Notes under the pieces: model-generated
The model's input: the letters and a program-made list of their open reading frames with translations, nothing else
What the model was told of the DNA's origin: nothing
Database searches by the model: none
Translations under genes and position numbers: made by a program
In this document: positions 17,660 through 26,285 of the stretch, piece after piece
Position numbering within the stretch: position 1 is the stretch's first letter
How the letters are laid out: each line of letters opens with the position of its first letter
Assembly: GCA_004963905.1 (NCBI GenBank)
Contig: SUGL01000043.1
Location: 1 to 51,669, forward strand
Length of the DNA stretch: 51,669 nt
Direction of reading: 5' to 3'
Source of the DNA: Mesorhizobium sp.
GTDB lineage: Bacteria > Pseudomonadota > Alphaproteobacteria > Rhizobiales > Rhizobiaceae

Positions 17660-19492
17660 ATGAGCGAAGCCGGAAATTTGGGGGCTGCCGGAAACTTGGG
17701 CGCTGAAAGCCTGGAGACAGGCAAGGCCGGCGCCTATCGCGTGCTGGCGCGCAAATATCGCCCCTCCAATTTCTCCGAGCTGATCGGCCAGGAGCCGATG
17801 GTCCGCACCCTGACCAACGCCTTCGCCACCGGCCGCATCGCCCAGGCCTGGATGCTGACCGGCGTGCGCGGTGTCGGCAAGACGACGACGGCGCGCATCC
17901 TGGCACGGGCGCTCAACTACAAGACTGCGACCGTCGACCAGCCCTCGGTCGATCTGTCGATTCCCGGCGAGCATTGCCAGGCGATCATGGAAGGCCGCCA
18001 TGTCGACGTCATCGAGATGGACGCCGCCTCCCACACCGGCATCGACGACATCAGGGACATCATCGACCGCGTCCGCTACGCGCCGGTCTCGGCCCGCTAC
18101 AAGGTCTACATCATCGACGAAGTGCATATGCTCTCCACCCAGGCCTTCAACGGCCTGCTGAAGACGCTGGAAGAGCCGCCGCCGCACGTCAAATTCATCT
18201 TCGCCACCACCGAGATCCGCAAGGTGCCGATCACGGTTCTGTCGCGCTGCCAGCGCTTCGATCTGAGGCGCATCGATGCCGGCGCGCTCGTCGCGCATCT
18301 TTCCTCGATCGCCGCCAAGGAAGGCATTTCCGTCGACGACGAGGCCCTGGCGATGATCGCCCGCGCCGCCGAAGGCTCGGCGCGCGATTCGCTTTCGATC
18401 CTCGACCAGGCGATCGCCCATGGCAGCGGCGCGGTCAGCGCCGAGGCGGTGCGCGCCATGCTGGGGCTTGCTGACCGCGCCCGCATCATCGACCTGTTCG
18501 AGCATGTCATGAAGGGCGACGTGGCGGCTGCTTTGGCCGAGTTCCGGGCGCAGTACGATACCGGCGCCGACCCGGCCGCCGTGCTCACCGATTTGGCCGA
18601 ATTCAATCATCTCGTCACCCGGCTTCGTTTCGTGCCGGCGGCGGCCGAGGATGCCTCGCTCTCCGAGGACGAGCGGCGGCGCGGCGGGGAATTCGCGAGC
18701 ACCCTGTCGGTGCGCGTGCTGTCGCGTACCTGGCAGATGCTGCTCAAGGGGATCCCCGAGGTGCAGTCCTCCAATCGTCCGGTCAGCGCCGGCGAGATGG
18801 TGCTGATCCGGCTGGCGCACGCCGCCGACCTGCCGACCCTGGACGAAGCGCTGAAATCGCTGGAAGGCGCGGCACCGGTGCCGAATGGCGCGCCACGTGC
18901 CAACGGAGCGCCGGCAAGTCCCGGCAATGGTGGCGCCAGCGCGGTGGCGCAAACACGCATGCCGACCTCCACCGGCGGCGCGCAGACGATGCGGCTGGTC
19001 GAGGCGCAGCCGGTGCCTGCCGCCTTCGTTCCTGCGCCCGAGCCGGTCGTCGAGACGCCTGCCGTTCCGGTGAAGTCGCTGGCCGATATTGCGGCCCTTG
19101 CCGACGCCAACCGCGACATCGCCTTCAAGGTGCTCTTGAAGCGCTGCGTGCGGCTGGTGCGCATCGAGCCCGGCCGCATCGACGTCAGCCTGACCGACGA
19201 TGCGCCGAAGATGCTGCTCAATGACCTGACGGCCAAGCTGCGCGCCTGGACCGGCCGCAACTGGCTGGTGTCGCTGTCGAAGGAAGAGGGTGGCCAGACG
19301 CTGGCCGAGATGGAGACGACGAAGCGCGAGAACGCCTTCTCGGACGCCAGGAGCGATCCGACCGTCGCCGCCATCCTCGCCCGCTTTCCCGGCGCCAAGA
19401 TCATCGACGTGCGCATTCCGGATGTGCCGGAGGCCGAAGGCACCGAGGCCGACCTGCCTGTCGAGCCTGCGGCGGACGATGACGAAATCTAG
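17660..19492 (+). CDS. dnaX: DNA polymerase III subunits gamma and tau
   Basis: A 610-residue clamp-loader ATPase. The AAA+ domain starts at about residue 25 (YRVLARKYRPSNFSELIGQ), with Walker A GVRGVGKT (68-75), Walker B IIDEVHM (151-157), sensor 1 and an SRC finger (LSRCQRF). The segment that holds the zinc finger in E. coli retains only one cysteine here (C106). Domain III (about 260-380) and a proline/alanine-rich linker with a C-terminal domain (about 470-600) follow, corresponding to tau. No obvious slippery frameshift site was seen. Its TAG stop overlaps the edge of a family iii repeat. It starts about 105 bases after the SRP RNA. Confidence 0.94.
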   Translation: MSEAGNLGAAGNLGAESLETGKAGAYRVLARKYRPSNFSELIGQEPMVRTLTNAFATGRIAQAWMLTGVRGVGKTTTARILARALNYKTATVDQPSVDLSIPGEHCQAIMEGRHVDVIEMDAASHTGIDDIRDIIDRVRYAPVSARYKVYIIDEVHMLSTQAFNGLLKTLEEPPPHVKFIFATTEIRKVPITVLSRCQRFDLRRIDAGALVAHLSSIAAKEGISVDDEALAMIARAAEGSARDSLSILDQAIAHGSGAVSAEAVRAMLGLADRARIIDLFEHVMKGDVAAALAEFRAQYDTGADPAAVLTDLAEFNHLVTRLRFVPAAAEDASLSEDERRRGGEFASTLSVRVLSRTWQMLLKGIPEVQSSNRPVSAGEMVLIRLAHAADLPTLDEALKSLEGAAPVPNGAPRANGAPASPGNGGASAVAQTRMPTSTGGAQTMRLVEAQPVPAAFVPAPEPVVETPAVPVKSLADIAALADANRDIAFKVLLKRCVRLVRIEPGRIDVSLTDDAPKMLLNDLTAKLRAWTGRNWLVSLSKEEGGQTLAEMETTKRENAFSDARSDPTVAAILARFPGAKIIDVRIPDVPEAEGTEADLPVEPAADDDEI

Positions 19493-19581
19493 AGCATGAT
19501 CCCGAACCGAAGGACCGCGTCAGTGAAAAGTGGGAACCGGCTTTTGCTTCGCTGACCTACGGTTCGGACAAGATCATGCTC
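19491..19581. repeat. Family iii (RIME-like) repeat, copy A
   Basis: The inverted ends AGCATGAT (19493-19500) and ATCATGCT (19573-19580) enclose internal hairpins with CCGAACCG and CGGTTCGG. The left end begins within the dnaX TAG stop codon. It lies between dnaX and ybaB, so it should be in their shared transcript. Confidence 0.8.
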
Positions 19582-19610
19582 CGACAAAAGAAACAAAGAG
19601 GATATTTGCG

Positions 19611-19934
19611 ATGAAGGATCTTCTCGGCCTGATGGGCAAGGCGAAGGAAATGCAGGCCAAGTTCCAGGCCATGCAGGACGAGATCGCCACCCTCGAAGCC
19701 ACCGGACAGGCGGGCGGCGGCCTGGTCAGCGTGACGCTGACCGGCAAGTTCGAAATGAAGGCGCTGAAGATCGATCCGTCATTGCTCAAGGATGACGAGG
19801 TCGAGATCCTCGAAGACCTGCTGTTGGCTGCTCACAATGACGCCAAAAATAAGGTCGAGCAGGTCATGCAGGAAAAGACCAAGGCCTTGACTGCCGGCCT
19901 GCCGATTCCACCTGGAATGAAATTGCCGTTCTGA
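19611..19934 (+). CDS. ybaB: YbaB/EbfC-family nucleoid-associated protein
   Basis: A 107-residue small DNA-binding protein beginning MKDLLGLMGKAKEMQAKFQ. It contains the family pattern ATGQAGGGLVSVTLTGKFEMK and ends GLPIPPGMKLPF. YbaB proteins form dimers that bind DNA and bend or coat it. The open frame runs upstream through the family iii repeat, but AGAGGA eight bases before the ATG at 19611 and the conserved N-terminus fix the start. dnaX-ybaB-recR order is conserved in many bacteria; here a hydrolase gene lies between ybaB and recR. Confidence 0.93.
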   Translation: MKDLLGLMGKAKEMQAKFQAMQDEIATLEATGQAGGGLVSVTLTGKFEMKALKIDPSLLKDDEVEILEDLLLAAHNDAKNKVEQVMQEKTKALTAGLPIPPGMKLPF

Positions 19935-20148
19935 GGCGCCTGCCGCCAGTTAATTGATTATGAACGAAAATTGAGCCCGGGCCGCAATATTAACCATTTT
20001 GCCGGCAATGCTCACGGGCTCATTTCGCGGCATTCATAAAGTTTTACCCAAGTCCAGAGCTTGCTAACCATCTAGCCATCTTTTTGCCTGAAAGAGTCTC
20101 ATTCTTGCCACATCTCGGGGCGGGCTGGCATCTGGAAATGAGGCTTTT

Positions 20149-21132
20149 TTGTTGATCGCGACGCGATGGAAGACGCCGCTGCTGCTTATCGGCATCGCCG
20201 CTTCCCCCTTGTTCCTGGCCGGCTGCAGCCAGACCACTTCACACGGCATGTCGGTGGCGAGCCTGACCGACGCCGTCACGCCGAGCTTCCTCAGCTCGCG
20301 CTCCTACAAATACTCGATGAAGGACAAGGAGTGCCTGCAAAGGGCGATGTTCTTCGAGTCCAACCGGTCGAGCCGTGACGGCATGATCGCCGTCGGCACG
20401 GTCGTCATGAACCGGCTGCGCTCTGGCCAGCACGGCAGCACCATCTGCGAGGTCGTCGGCGAGAGGGGCCAGTTCGCCCCCGGCGTGCTGACGCGGCCGA
20501 TGAATTCGCGGGCGCTGCCCGATGTCGAGGAGGCCGCCCAGGCGGTGCTCAAGGGCGAGCGCAAGGCCAAGCTCAAGAACACGATGTATTTCCACACCGC
20601 CGGACTGCGCTTCCCCTACAAGAACATGCACTACACGATGGTTGCCGGCGGCAACGCCTTCTATGAGAAGCGCGGCCGCAACTGGCAACCGCTGCCCGAC
20701 GAGCCCATGGTCGCCATGGCCTCCGACAAGTCGCAGAAGACCGACCCCGCCGCTCCGGTGCTCGTCGCTTCCGCCGAGCCGGTGGTCAAGACCATTGTCC
20801 ATGCCGACCCGGCCAAGCAGGCCGCAATGACCGCAGTAGCGGCGCCGGTGCCTTCGGCCAAGCCAGCGGCCGTTCCGGTCGAGCAGACCTACATGACGGC
20901 TTCCGCCGCGCCCTCGCAGAAGTCCGGCCGCGTCACGGCGAAGCCGACCGTGGTGGCGATGCAGGAGCCGATGGAGGAGCCGGACGCGTCCCGCTTCGGC
21001 GGCACGCTGAACGGCCGGTATGTCACCTCCGTTCCGAGCGCTCCTCAGGAAGCGGCGATGGGATTCCAATCGACGCCTGAGAACACCGATGCCATTGGCG
21101 CGCTGATCGTCAGCCAGAACCGACCGCTCTAA
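20149..21132 (+). CDS. SleB-like cell-wall hydrolase, putative lipoprotein
   Basis: A 327-residue protein of the Hydrolase_2 (SleB) group. A short signal peptide ends in the lipobox FLAGC (about residue 26). Residues about 55-185 form the hydrolase domain, with ECLQRAMFFESNRSSRDGMIAVG (in outline), where the glutamate in FESN corresponds to the catalytic residue of the family, then VVMNRLRSG, FHTAGL and NAFY. The C-terminal third is an alanine/proline-rich tail. The start is a TTG with GAGG a few bases upstream; no in-frame ATG precedes the signal peptide. It probably cuts peptidoglycan between ybaB and recR in the gene order, with no functional tie to either. Confidence 0.8.
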   Translation: MLIATRWKTPLLLIGIAASPLFLAGCSQTTSHGMSVASLTDAVTPSFLSSRSYKYSMKDKECLQRAMFFESNRSSRDGMIAVGTVVMNRLRSGQHGSTICEVVGERGQFAPGVLTRPMNSRALPDVEEAAQAVLKGERKAKLKNTMYFHTAGLRFPYKNMHYTMVAGGNAFYEKRGRNWQPLPDEPMVAMASDKSQKTDPAAPVLVASAEPVVKTIVHADPAKQAAMTAVAAPVPSAKPAAVPVEQTYMTASAAPSQKSGRVTAKPTVVAMQEPMEEPDASRFGGTLNGRYVTSVPSAPQEAAMGFQSTPENTDAIGALIVSQNRPL

Positions 21133-21154
21133 CCTGTTGAGTCGACCCTCGACA

Positions 21155-21186
21155 CACGGCCCGCCTTGGCAGCAAGGCGGGCCGTG
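21155..21186 (+). terminator. Strong hairpin after the SleB-like gene
   Basis: A perfect 13-bp stem CACGGCCCGCCTT / AAGGCGGGCCGTG with a 6-base loop, 23 bases past the stop codon. The T tract after it is weak (CATTGTTG), so termination may be partial or the hairpin may be bidirectional. Confidence 0.6.
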
Positions 21187-21235
21187 CATTGTTGCGACTG
21201 TTCCAAAGCGCTCTGAAAAATCCTAGATCAGAGCG

Positions 21236-21841
21236 ATGTCGAAGCGAATCGCCGGCCCAGAGATCGAACGCCTGATCCAGCTCCTGGCCAAGGTGCCGGG
21301 GCTCGGGCCGCGTTCGGCAAGGCGCGCGGCCCTCCATCTCATCAAGAAGAAGGAGCAACTGCTGCAGCCTTTGGCCGCCGCCATGGGCGAGGCGGTCGAC
21401 AAGGTGCGCATCTGCTCGACCTGCGGCAATGTCGACACCTCCGACCCCTGCATGATCTGCACCGATCCGCGCCGTGATGCCGGCACGCTGATCGTCGTCG
21501 AGGACGTCTCCGACCTCTGGGCGCTGGAACGCGCCGCCGCCATGAACGTGCGCTACCACGTGCTCGGCGGCACGCTGTCGCCGCTCGACGGCATCGGCCC
21601 GGACCAGCTCAACATCCGCTCATTGATCGACCGCGTCGCCGGTGGCGAGGTGAAGGAGGTGATCCTCGCCGTCAACGCCACCGTCGAGGGCCAGACCACC
21701 GCGCACTACCTGACCGACCAGCTCTCGGGCTTCGAAGTCAAGGTGACACGGCTCGCGCACGGCGTCCCGGTCGGCGGCGAGCTGGATTATCTTGACGAAG
21801 GCACGCTGGCCGCAGCGCTGCGATCGAGGACGGCGTTTTGA
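21236..21841 (+). CDS. recR: Recombination mediator protein RecR
   Basis: A 201-residue protein of the RecFOR pathway that helps load RecA at single-strand gaps. In order: N-terminal helix-hairpin-helix (LIQLLAKVPGLGPRSARRAA), a four-cysteine zinc finger (CSTCGNVDTSDPCMIC, residues about 58-73), a Toprim domain (LIVVEDVSDLWALE) and the C-terminal Walker-B-like part (LDYLDEGTL). Normal length. The downstream open frame overlaps its stop codon. Confidence 0.95.
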   Translation: MSKRIAGPEIERLIQLLAKVPGLGPRSARRAALHLIKKKEQLLQPLAAAMGEAVDKVRICSTCGNVDTSDPCMICTDPRRDAGTLIVVEDVSDLWALERAAAMNVRYHVLGGTLSPLDGIGPDQLNIRSLIDRVAGGEVKEVILAVNATVEGQTTAHYLTDQLSGFEVKVTRLAHGVPVGGELDYLDEGTLAAALRSRTAF

Positions 21842-21884
21842 AGTTGGCGGGGAGGGGGCGCGCTATGGCCGGAATGCATCCTTC

Positions 21885-22072
21885 GAAGCTGGCGCCAGGC
21901 ACCCCCCTCTGTCCTGCCGGACATCTCCCCCTCAAGGGGGGAGATTGGCAGCTTGGGCCCCGGCGCTCCTTCTGCAATGTTGGTGATTGGCGAAAGCCCG
22001 CGCGACATCTGATCTCCCCCCTTGAGGGGGAGATGTCCGGCAGGACAGAGGGGGGTGCCTGGCGCCAGCTTC
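21885..22072. repeat. Family i composite palindrome, copy 3, extending into the lytic transglycosylase gene
   Basis: An extended inverted repeat from GAAGCTGGCGCCAGGCACCC (21885) to its reverse complement ending AGCTTC (22072), with arms of roughly 60 bases. Each arm has an internal hairpin (CCCCTCAAGGGG on the left and CCCCTTGAGGGG on the right). The loop keeps GATTGGCGAAAGCC (about 21983-21996). The whole element is open in the reading frame of the downstream gene, and its right arm carries GAGGGGGAGATG, the likely ribosome site and start codon of that gene. Confidence 0.88.
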
Positions 22073-23307
22073 TCAGATTGGCCGTGCTCTCCTTCCTTGC
22101 AGCGCTTGCCGGGCTGTTTCTCGTAGACACCTCCCGCGCCGCCCCTATCGACGGTCAGTTCCAGGCCTGGCTGCAGAACGACCTCTGGCCCGAAGCCAAG
22201 GCCAAAGGCATCTCCAAGAAAACCTTCGATGCCGCCTTCATCGGCGTGAAGCCGAACCTGAAGCTGCCGGACCTCGTCATGCCCGGCGAGAAGCCGACGA
22301 CGCCCGAAAAGCAGCACCAGGCCGAGTTCGGTCCGCCCGCCAACTATTTCGCCGAGAAGATCATTCGCGCCGTCACCACCGGTGGACGGGCACGCGAGAG
22401 CGCCAATGCGAGGGTGCTCGGGCTGATCGAAAAGCGCTACGGCGTGCCCGGCGACATCGTGCTGGCGATCTGGGGCCGCGAGACCGGCTTCGGCGCCGCG
22501 AAGATGCCTTACGACGCCTTCGAGGTGCTGGGCACAAAGGCGTTCATGTCGACGAAAAAGGACTTCTTCCGCACCGAGGTGCTGGCGGCGCTCGAGATAG
22601 TCGAGCGCAAGCTCGCCACAGTCGATGCGATGAAGTCGTCCTGGGCGGGCGCGCTCGGCCAGCCGCAATTCATGCCGACGTCCTTCCTGAAGCACGCCGT
22701 CGATTTCGATGGCGACGGCCGGCCCGACATCTGGAGTTCGACGCCCGACGTGCTCGCTTCCATCGCCAACTATCTCGTCCATTATGGCTGGGTAAGGGGC
22801 CGCGGCTGGGGGACGGAGGTGATCGCGCCGGCAAACGTCTCCTGCTCGCTTGAAGGACCGGACCAGGGCAAGAAGATTTCCGACTGGGTGGCGATGGGCA
22901 TCAGGCGCGCCGACGGCAAGGCGTTCCAGGCCAGCGAGCTGAAGGCCGAGGGCTTCCTCCTGATGCCGGCCGGGCGCAGCGGCCCGGCCTTCATCGTCAC
23001 GCCGAACTTCTATGTGCTGAAGGAATACAACACTAGCGACCTCTATGCGCTGTTCATCGGCCACGCCGCCGACCGCATCGCCAAGGGTGACGCCACCTTC
23101 TCCGGCACCTGGGGCCCGGTGGGCGATCTCCACCGGTCCGACATCGCGGCACTCCAGCAGGCGCTGCAGGCGAAGGGCTACGACGTCGGCAGCGCCGACG
23201 GCCTGCCCGGCTTCAAGACGCGCCGCTCGATCGGCGTCTGGCAAGCGAAGAACGGCAAGCCTGCGACCTGCTTTCCCGACGCGAGCCTGGTTGCGCAACT
23301 GAAATGA
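22033..23307 (+). CDS. Lytic murein transglycosylase (MltB family) with peptidoglycan-binding domain
   Basis: A periplasmic enzyme predicted to cleave peptidoglycan with formation of anhydromuramyl ends. From the ATG at 22033 (424 residues): an n-region from the repeat, a hydrophobic core LAVLSFLAALAGLFLV and a SRA-A cleavage site; an SLT_2 catalytic domain with the glutamate in IWGRETGFGAA, plus GALGQPQFMPTSF and DFDGDGRPDIW; and a C-terminal PG_binding_1 domain (IAALQQALQAKGYDVGSADG, in outline). The frame is open back to a TTG at 21838 overlapping the recR stop, with another ATG at 21865. Those starts would put about 65 residues of repeat-encoded sequence before the signal peptide, so 22033 is preferred. 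Confidence 0.82.
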   Translation: MSGRTEGGAWRQLLRLAVLSFLAALAGLFLVDTSRAAPIDGQFQAWLQNDLWPEAKAKGISKKTFDAAFIGVKPNLKLPDLVMPGEKPTTPEKQHQAEFGPPANYFAEKIIRAVTTGGRARESANARVLGLIEKRYGVPGDIVLAIWGRETGFGAAKMPYDAFEVLGTKAFMSTKKDFFRTEVLAALEIVERKLATVDAMKSSWAGALGQPQFMPTSFLKHAVDFDGDGRPDIWSSTPDVLASIANYLVHYGWVRGRGWGTEVIAPANVSCSLEGPDQGKKISDWVAMGIRRADGKAFQASELKAEGFLLMPAGRSGPAFIVTPNFYVLKEYNTSDLYALFIGHAADRIAKGDATFSGTWGPVGDLHRSDIAALQQALQAKGYDVGSADGLPGFKTRRSIGVWQAKNGKPATCFPDASLVAQLK

Positions 23308-23575
23308 CGGCGACCTCCAAGGGTCGAAAATTTAGCAGATTTTTCCTGATTGAGGGTTTCGATTAGCCGGGGCACGGGTCGACTCGTGACCGCCCGTTCT
23401 GGCCCAATAAGCTGTTTCGCAAAATGCGCGTTGCCGGTTCGAACGCTGCCGATAGGGTGTTGACCAACTGGACAAAAACCACGACGGTAAGTGGTCCAAG
23501 CCGCCGTCGGCTTCGAGAAGAATAAAGCAGCCCTGAGCCGGGAACCTCAGGTCAACAAAACAGGGAACGATCATC

Positions 23576-25204
23576 ATGATGCTGGAAAAGTTTGCTCTCC
23601 GTAGCTTGCTTGCGGGTGTGGCGATGTCTGCGCTGCTTGCGGCGCCCGCTTTTGCGGTCACGCCTGCGGACACGCTGGTCGAAGGCTTCGCCATCGACGA
23701 CATCATCTCGATGGATCCGGGCGAGGCGTTTGAGCTGTCGACCGCCGAAGTCACCGGCAACACCTATGATCTCCTGGTACGGCTCGACCTCAGCGACACC
23801 TCCAAGGTCAAGGGCGACCTCGCCGAGAGCTGGACCGTTTCCGATGACGGCCTGACCTACACCTTCAAGCTCAAGCCCGGAATGAAGTTCGCCTCGGGCA
23901 ATCCGATCACCGCGGCCGACGTCGCCTACTCCTTCGAGCGAGCCATCAAGCTCGACAAGAGCCCGGCCTTCATCATCAACCAGTTCGGCATCAGCGGCGA
24001 CAACGTCACCGAGAAGGCCAAGGCGGTCGACGATACGACTTTCCAATTCGTCGTCGACAAGGCCTACGCGCCGAGCTTCGTGCTGAACTGCCTGTCGGCC
24101 ACCGTCGCTTCCGTCGTCGACGGCAAGCTGGTCAAGGAACATGTCGCGGCCGTAACGCCCAGCGCCGACTACAAATGGGACAACGACTTCGGCAATGCCT
24201 GGCTGAAGACCGGCTATGCCGGCTCCGGCCCCTACAAGCTGCGTGAATGGCGCGCCAATGAAGCCGTCGTTTTGGAGCGCAACGACAACTACAACGGCGA
24301 GAAGGCCAAGCTTGCCCGCGTCATCTACCGCAACATGAAGGAAAGCTCCGCGCAGCGTCTGGCGCTCGAGGCCGGCGACATCGACGTTGCCCGCAACCTC
24401 GAGCCGAACGACCTCGACGCCATCGCCAAGAACGCCGATCTCACCACCACCAGCGCCCCGAAAGGCACGGTCTACTACATCAGCCTCAACCAGAAGAATC
24501 CGAACCTTGCCAAGCCGGAGGTTCGCCAGGCGTTCAAATATCTGGTCGACTACGACGCGATGGCCTCGACCATCCTCAAGGGCATCGGCGAGATCCATCA
24601 GTCCTTCCTGCCCAAGGGCGACCTCGGCGCCGTCGACGAGAATCCCTTCAAGCTCGACGTCGCCAAGGCCAAGGAGCTGCTGGCCAAGGCCGGGTTGGCC
24701 GACGGCTTCAAGGTGACCATGGACGTGCGCACCGGCCAGCCGACCACCGGCATGGCGGAATCGATCCAGCAGACGCTCGGCCAGGCCGGCATCAAGCTGG
24801 AGATCATCCCCGGCGACGGCAAGCAGACGCTGACCAAGTACCGCGCGCGCAACCACGACATCTATATCGGCAACTGGGGCCAGGACTATTTCGATCCGAA
24901 CTCCAACGCCCAGACCTTCGCCTCGAACCCGGACAATTCCGACGCGGCCAAGATCAAGACGCTGGCCTGGCGCAATGCTTGGGACATTCCGGACCTGACC
25001 AAGGAAACCGAGGCGGCGCTACTGGAGAAGGATTCGACCAAGCGCGCCGACATGTACAAGGACCTGCAGCAGAAGATCCTCGATACCAGCCCCTTCGTCA
25101 TCATCCATCAGCAGCTGGAAGTGGCGGGACTGCGCAAGAACCTCAAGGATTTCAAGCTCGGCCCCAGCTTCGATACCAATTTCGTCTGGACGGTTTCCAA
25201 GTAG
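23576..25204 (+). CDS. Peptide/nickel-type ABC transporter substrate-binding protein
   Basis: A 542-residue family 5 periplasmic binding protein. The signal peptide is FALRSLLAGVAMSALLAAPAFA with cleavage near residue 28. The mature part contains VKGDLAESWTVSDDGLTYTF, the lobe-hinge GSGPYKLREW and YYISLNQKNPNLAKPEVRQA, typical of DppA/OppA relatives. It heads a five-gene operon. The ligand is not determined by sequence: peptides, opines and other amphipathic molecules are all known for this family. The 268 bases upstream (23308-23575) hold no gene or clear repeat. Confidence 0.9.
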   Translation: MMLEKFALRSLLAGVAMSALLAAPAFAVTPADTLVEGFAIDDIISMDPGEAFELSTAEVTGNTYDLLVRLDLSDTSKVKGDLAESWTVSDDGLTYTFKLKPGMKFASGNPITAADVAYSFERAIKLDKSPAFIINQFGISGDNVTEKAKAVDDTTFQFVVDKAYAPSFVLNCLSATVASVVDGKLVKEHVAAVTPSADYKWDNDFGNAWLKTGYAGSGPYKLREWRANEAVVLERNDNYNGEKAKLARVIYRNMKESSAQRLALEAGDIDVARNLEPNDLDAIAKNADLTTTSAPKGTVYYISLNQKNPNLAKPEVRQAFKYLVDYDAMASTILKGIGEIHQSFLPKGDLGAVDENPFKLDVAKAKELLAKAGLADGFKVTMDVRTGQPTTGMAESIQQTLGQAGIKLEIIPGDGKQTLTKYRARNHDIYIGNWGQDYFDPNSNAQTFASNPDNSDAAKIKTLAWRNAWDIPDLTKETEAALLEKDSTKRADMYKDLQQKILDTSPFVIIHQQLEVAGLRKNLKDFKLGPSFDTNFVWTVSK

Positions 25205-25217
25205 GCTCGTCGGACGC

Positions 25218-26285
25218 GTGAGCGTAGCTGAAAACCAGGCGGCGGCAGGGCGCGGCAGCGCCCGTGCCGTCGCTATTTTATCATCGGTCGGCCGCTTCCT
25301 GGTCATCGCGGTGACGACCTATCTCGGTCTTCTCGCGGTGACCTTCTTCATCGGCCGCGTCATCCCCATCGATCCGGTGCTGGCCGTGCTCGGCGACCGC
25401 GCGCCGACGGCCGTCGTCGAGCGCACGCGCCGCGAAATGGGCCTCGACCTGCCGCTGATCGAGCAGTTCTACATCTATGTCAAAAGCGCGCTGAGCGGCG
25501 ATTTCGGCACCTCGGTGCTGACCACCAATCCGGTTATGTCCGACATCCGCCGCGTCTTCCCGGCGACGATCGAGCTCGCCACGCTGGGCACCATCATCGG
25601 CGCCGTCATCGGCGTGCCGCTCGGCGTGCTGGCGGCGGTGCGGCGCGGCAGCCTCATCGACCAGATCGTGCGCATCATCGGCCTGATCGGCTATTCCGTG
25701 CCGATCTTCTGGCTGGGACTGCTCGGCCTCGTGCTGTTCTACGCCAAGCTGCAATGGGTCGCCTTTCCGGCGCGGCTCGACGTCGTCTACGAATACACCT
25801 TCACGCCGATCACCGGCTTCTACCTCCTCGACGCGGCGATGCAAGGCCAGTGGGATGTCTTTTATGACGCCTACCGCCACATCATCCTCCCGGCCTCGCT
25901 GCTCGGCTATTTCGCGCTCGCCTATATCAGCCGCATGACGCGCTCCTTCATGCTGAACGAAATGGCGCAGGAATACATCGTCGCCGCGCGCGCCAAAGGC
26001 CTGTCGGAAACGCGCATCATCTGGGGCCATGCGCTACGCAATGCAGCAGTGCCGATGGTCACGGTGATCGCGCTCTCCTATGCCAGCCTGCTTGAAGGCT
26101 CGGTGCTGACCGAGACCGTTTTCTCCTGGCCGGGCATCGGCCTCTACATCACCAATTCCCTGCAGAACGCCGACATGAACGCGGTGCTCGGCGGCACCAT
26201 CATCATCGGCTCGGTCTTCATCGCCATCAATCTTCTGTCCGACCTGCTTTATCGGCTTCTTGACCCAAGGACGAAGGCCGGATGA
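25218..26285 (+). CDS. Peptide-type ABC transporter permease (DppB class)
   Basis: A 355-residue inner-membrane permease. The N-terminal extension of about 28 residues precedes the first helix (VGRFLVIAVTTYLGLLAVTFF); GRVIPIDPVLAVLGDRAP and REMGLDLPLIEQFYIY are the usual DppB periplasmic signature. The EAA loop is EMAQEYIVAARAKGLSETRIIWGHALRNA in outline. GTG start at 25218, 13 bases after the binding-protein stop. The 3' end overlaps the next permease by ATGA. Confidence 0.92.
   Translation: MSVAENQAAAGRGSARAVAILSSVGRFLVIAVTTYLGLLAVTFFIGRVIPIDPVLAVLGDRAPTAVVERTRREMGLDLPLIEQFYIYVKSALSGDFGTSVLTTNPVMSDIRRVFPATIELATLGTIIGAVIGVPLGVLAAVRRGSLIDQIVRIIGLIGYSVPIFWLGLLGLVLFYAKLQWVAFPARLDVVYEYTFTPITGFYLLDAAMQGQWDVFYDAYRHIILPASLLGYFALAYISRMTRSFMLNEMAQEYIVAARAKGLSETRIIWGHALRNAAVPMVTVIALSYASLLEGSVLTETVFSWPGIGLYITNSLQNADMNAVLGGTIIIGSVFIAINLLSDLLYRLLDPRTKAG

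Noticed and set aside
20064..20148. Possible regulator-binding or small gene region before the SleB-like gene
   Set aside because: Only short unconvincing frames and a weak GAGCCCG...CGGGCTC pairing (about 19972-20022) with a long loop were seen.
23431..23458. Possible sigma-70 promoter (TTGCCG, 16 bases, TAGGGT) upstream of the second ABC operon
   Set aside because: The match is weak and many such sites occur by chance; not strong enough to annotate.
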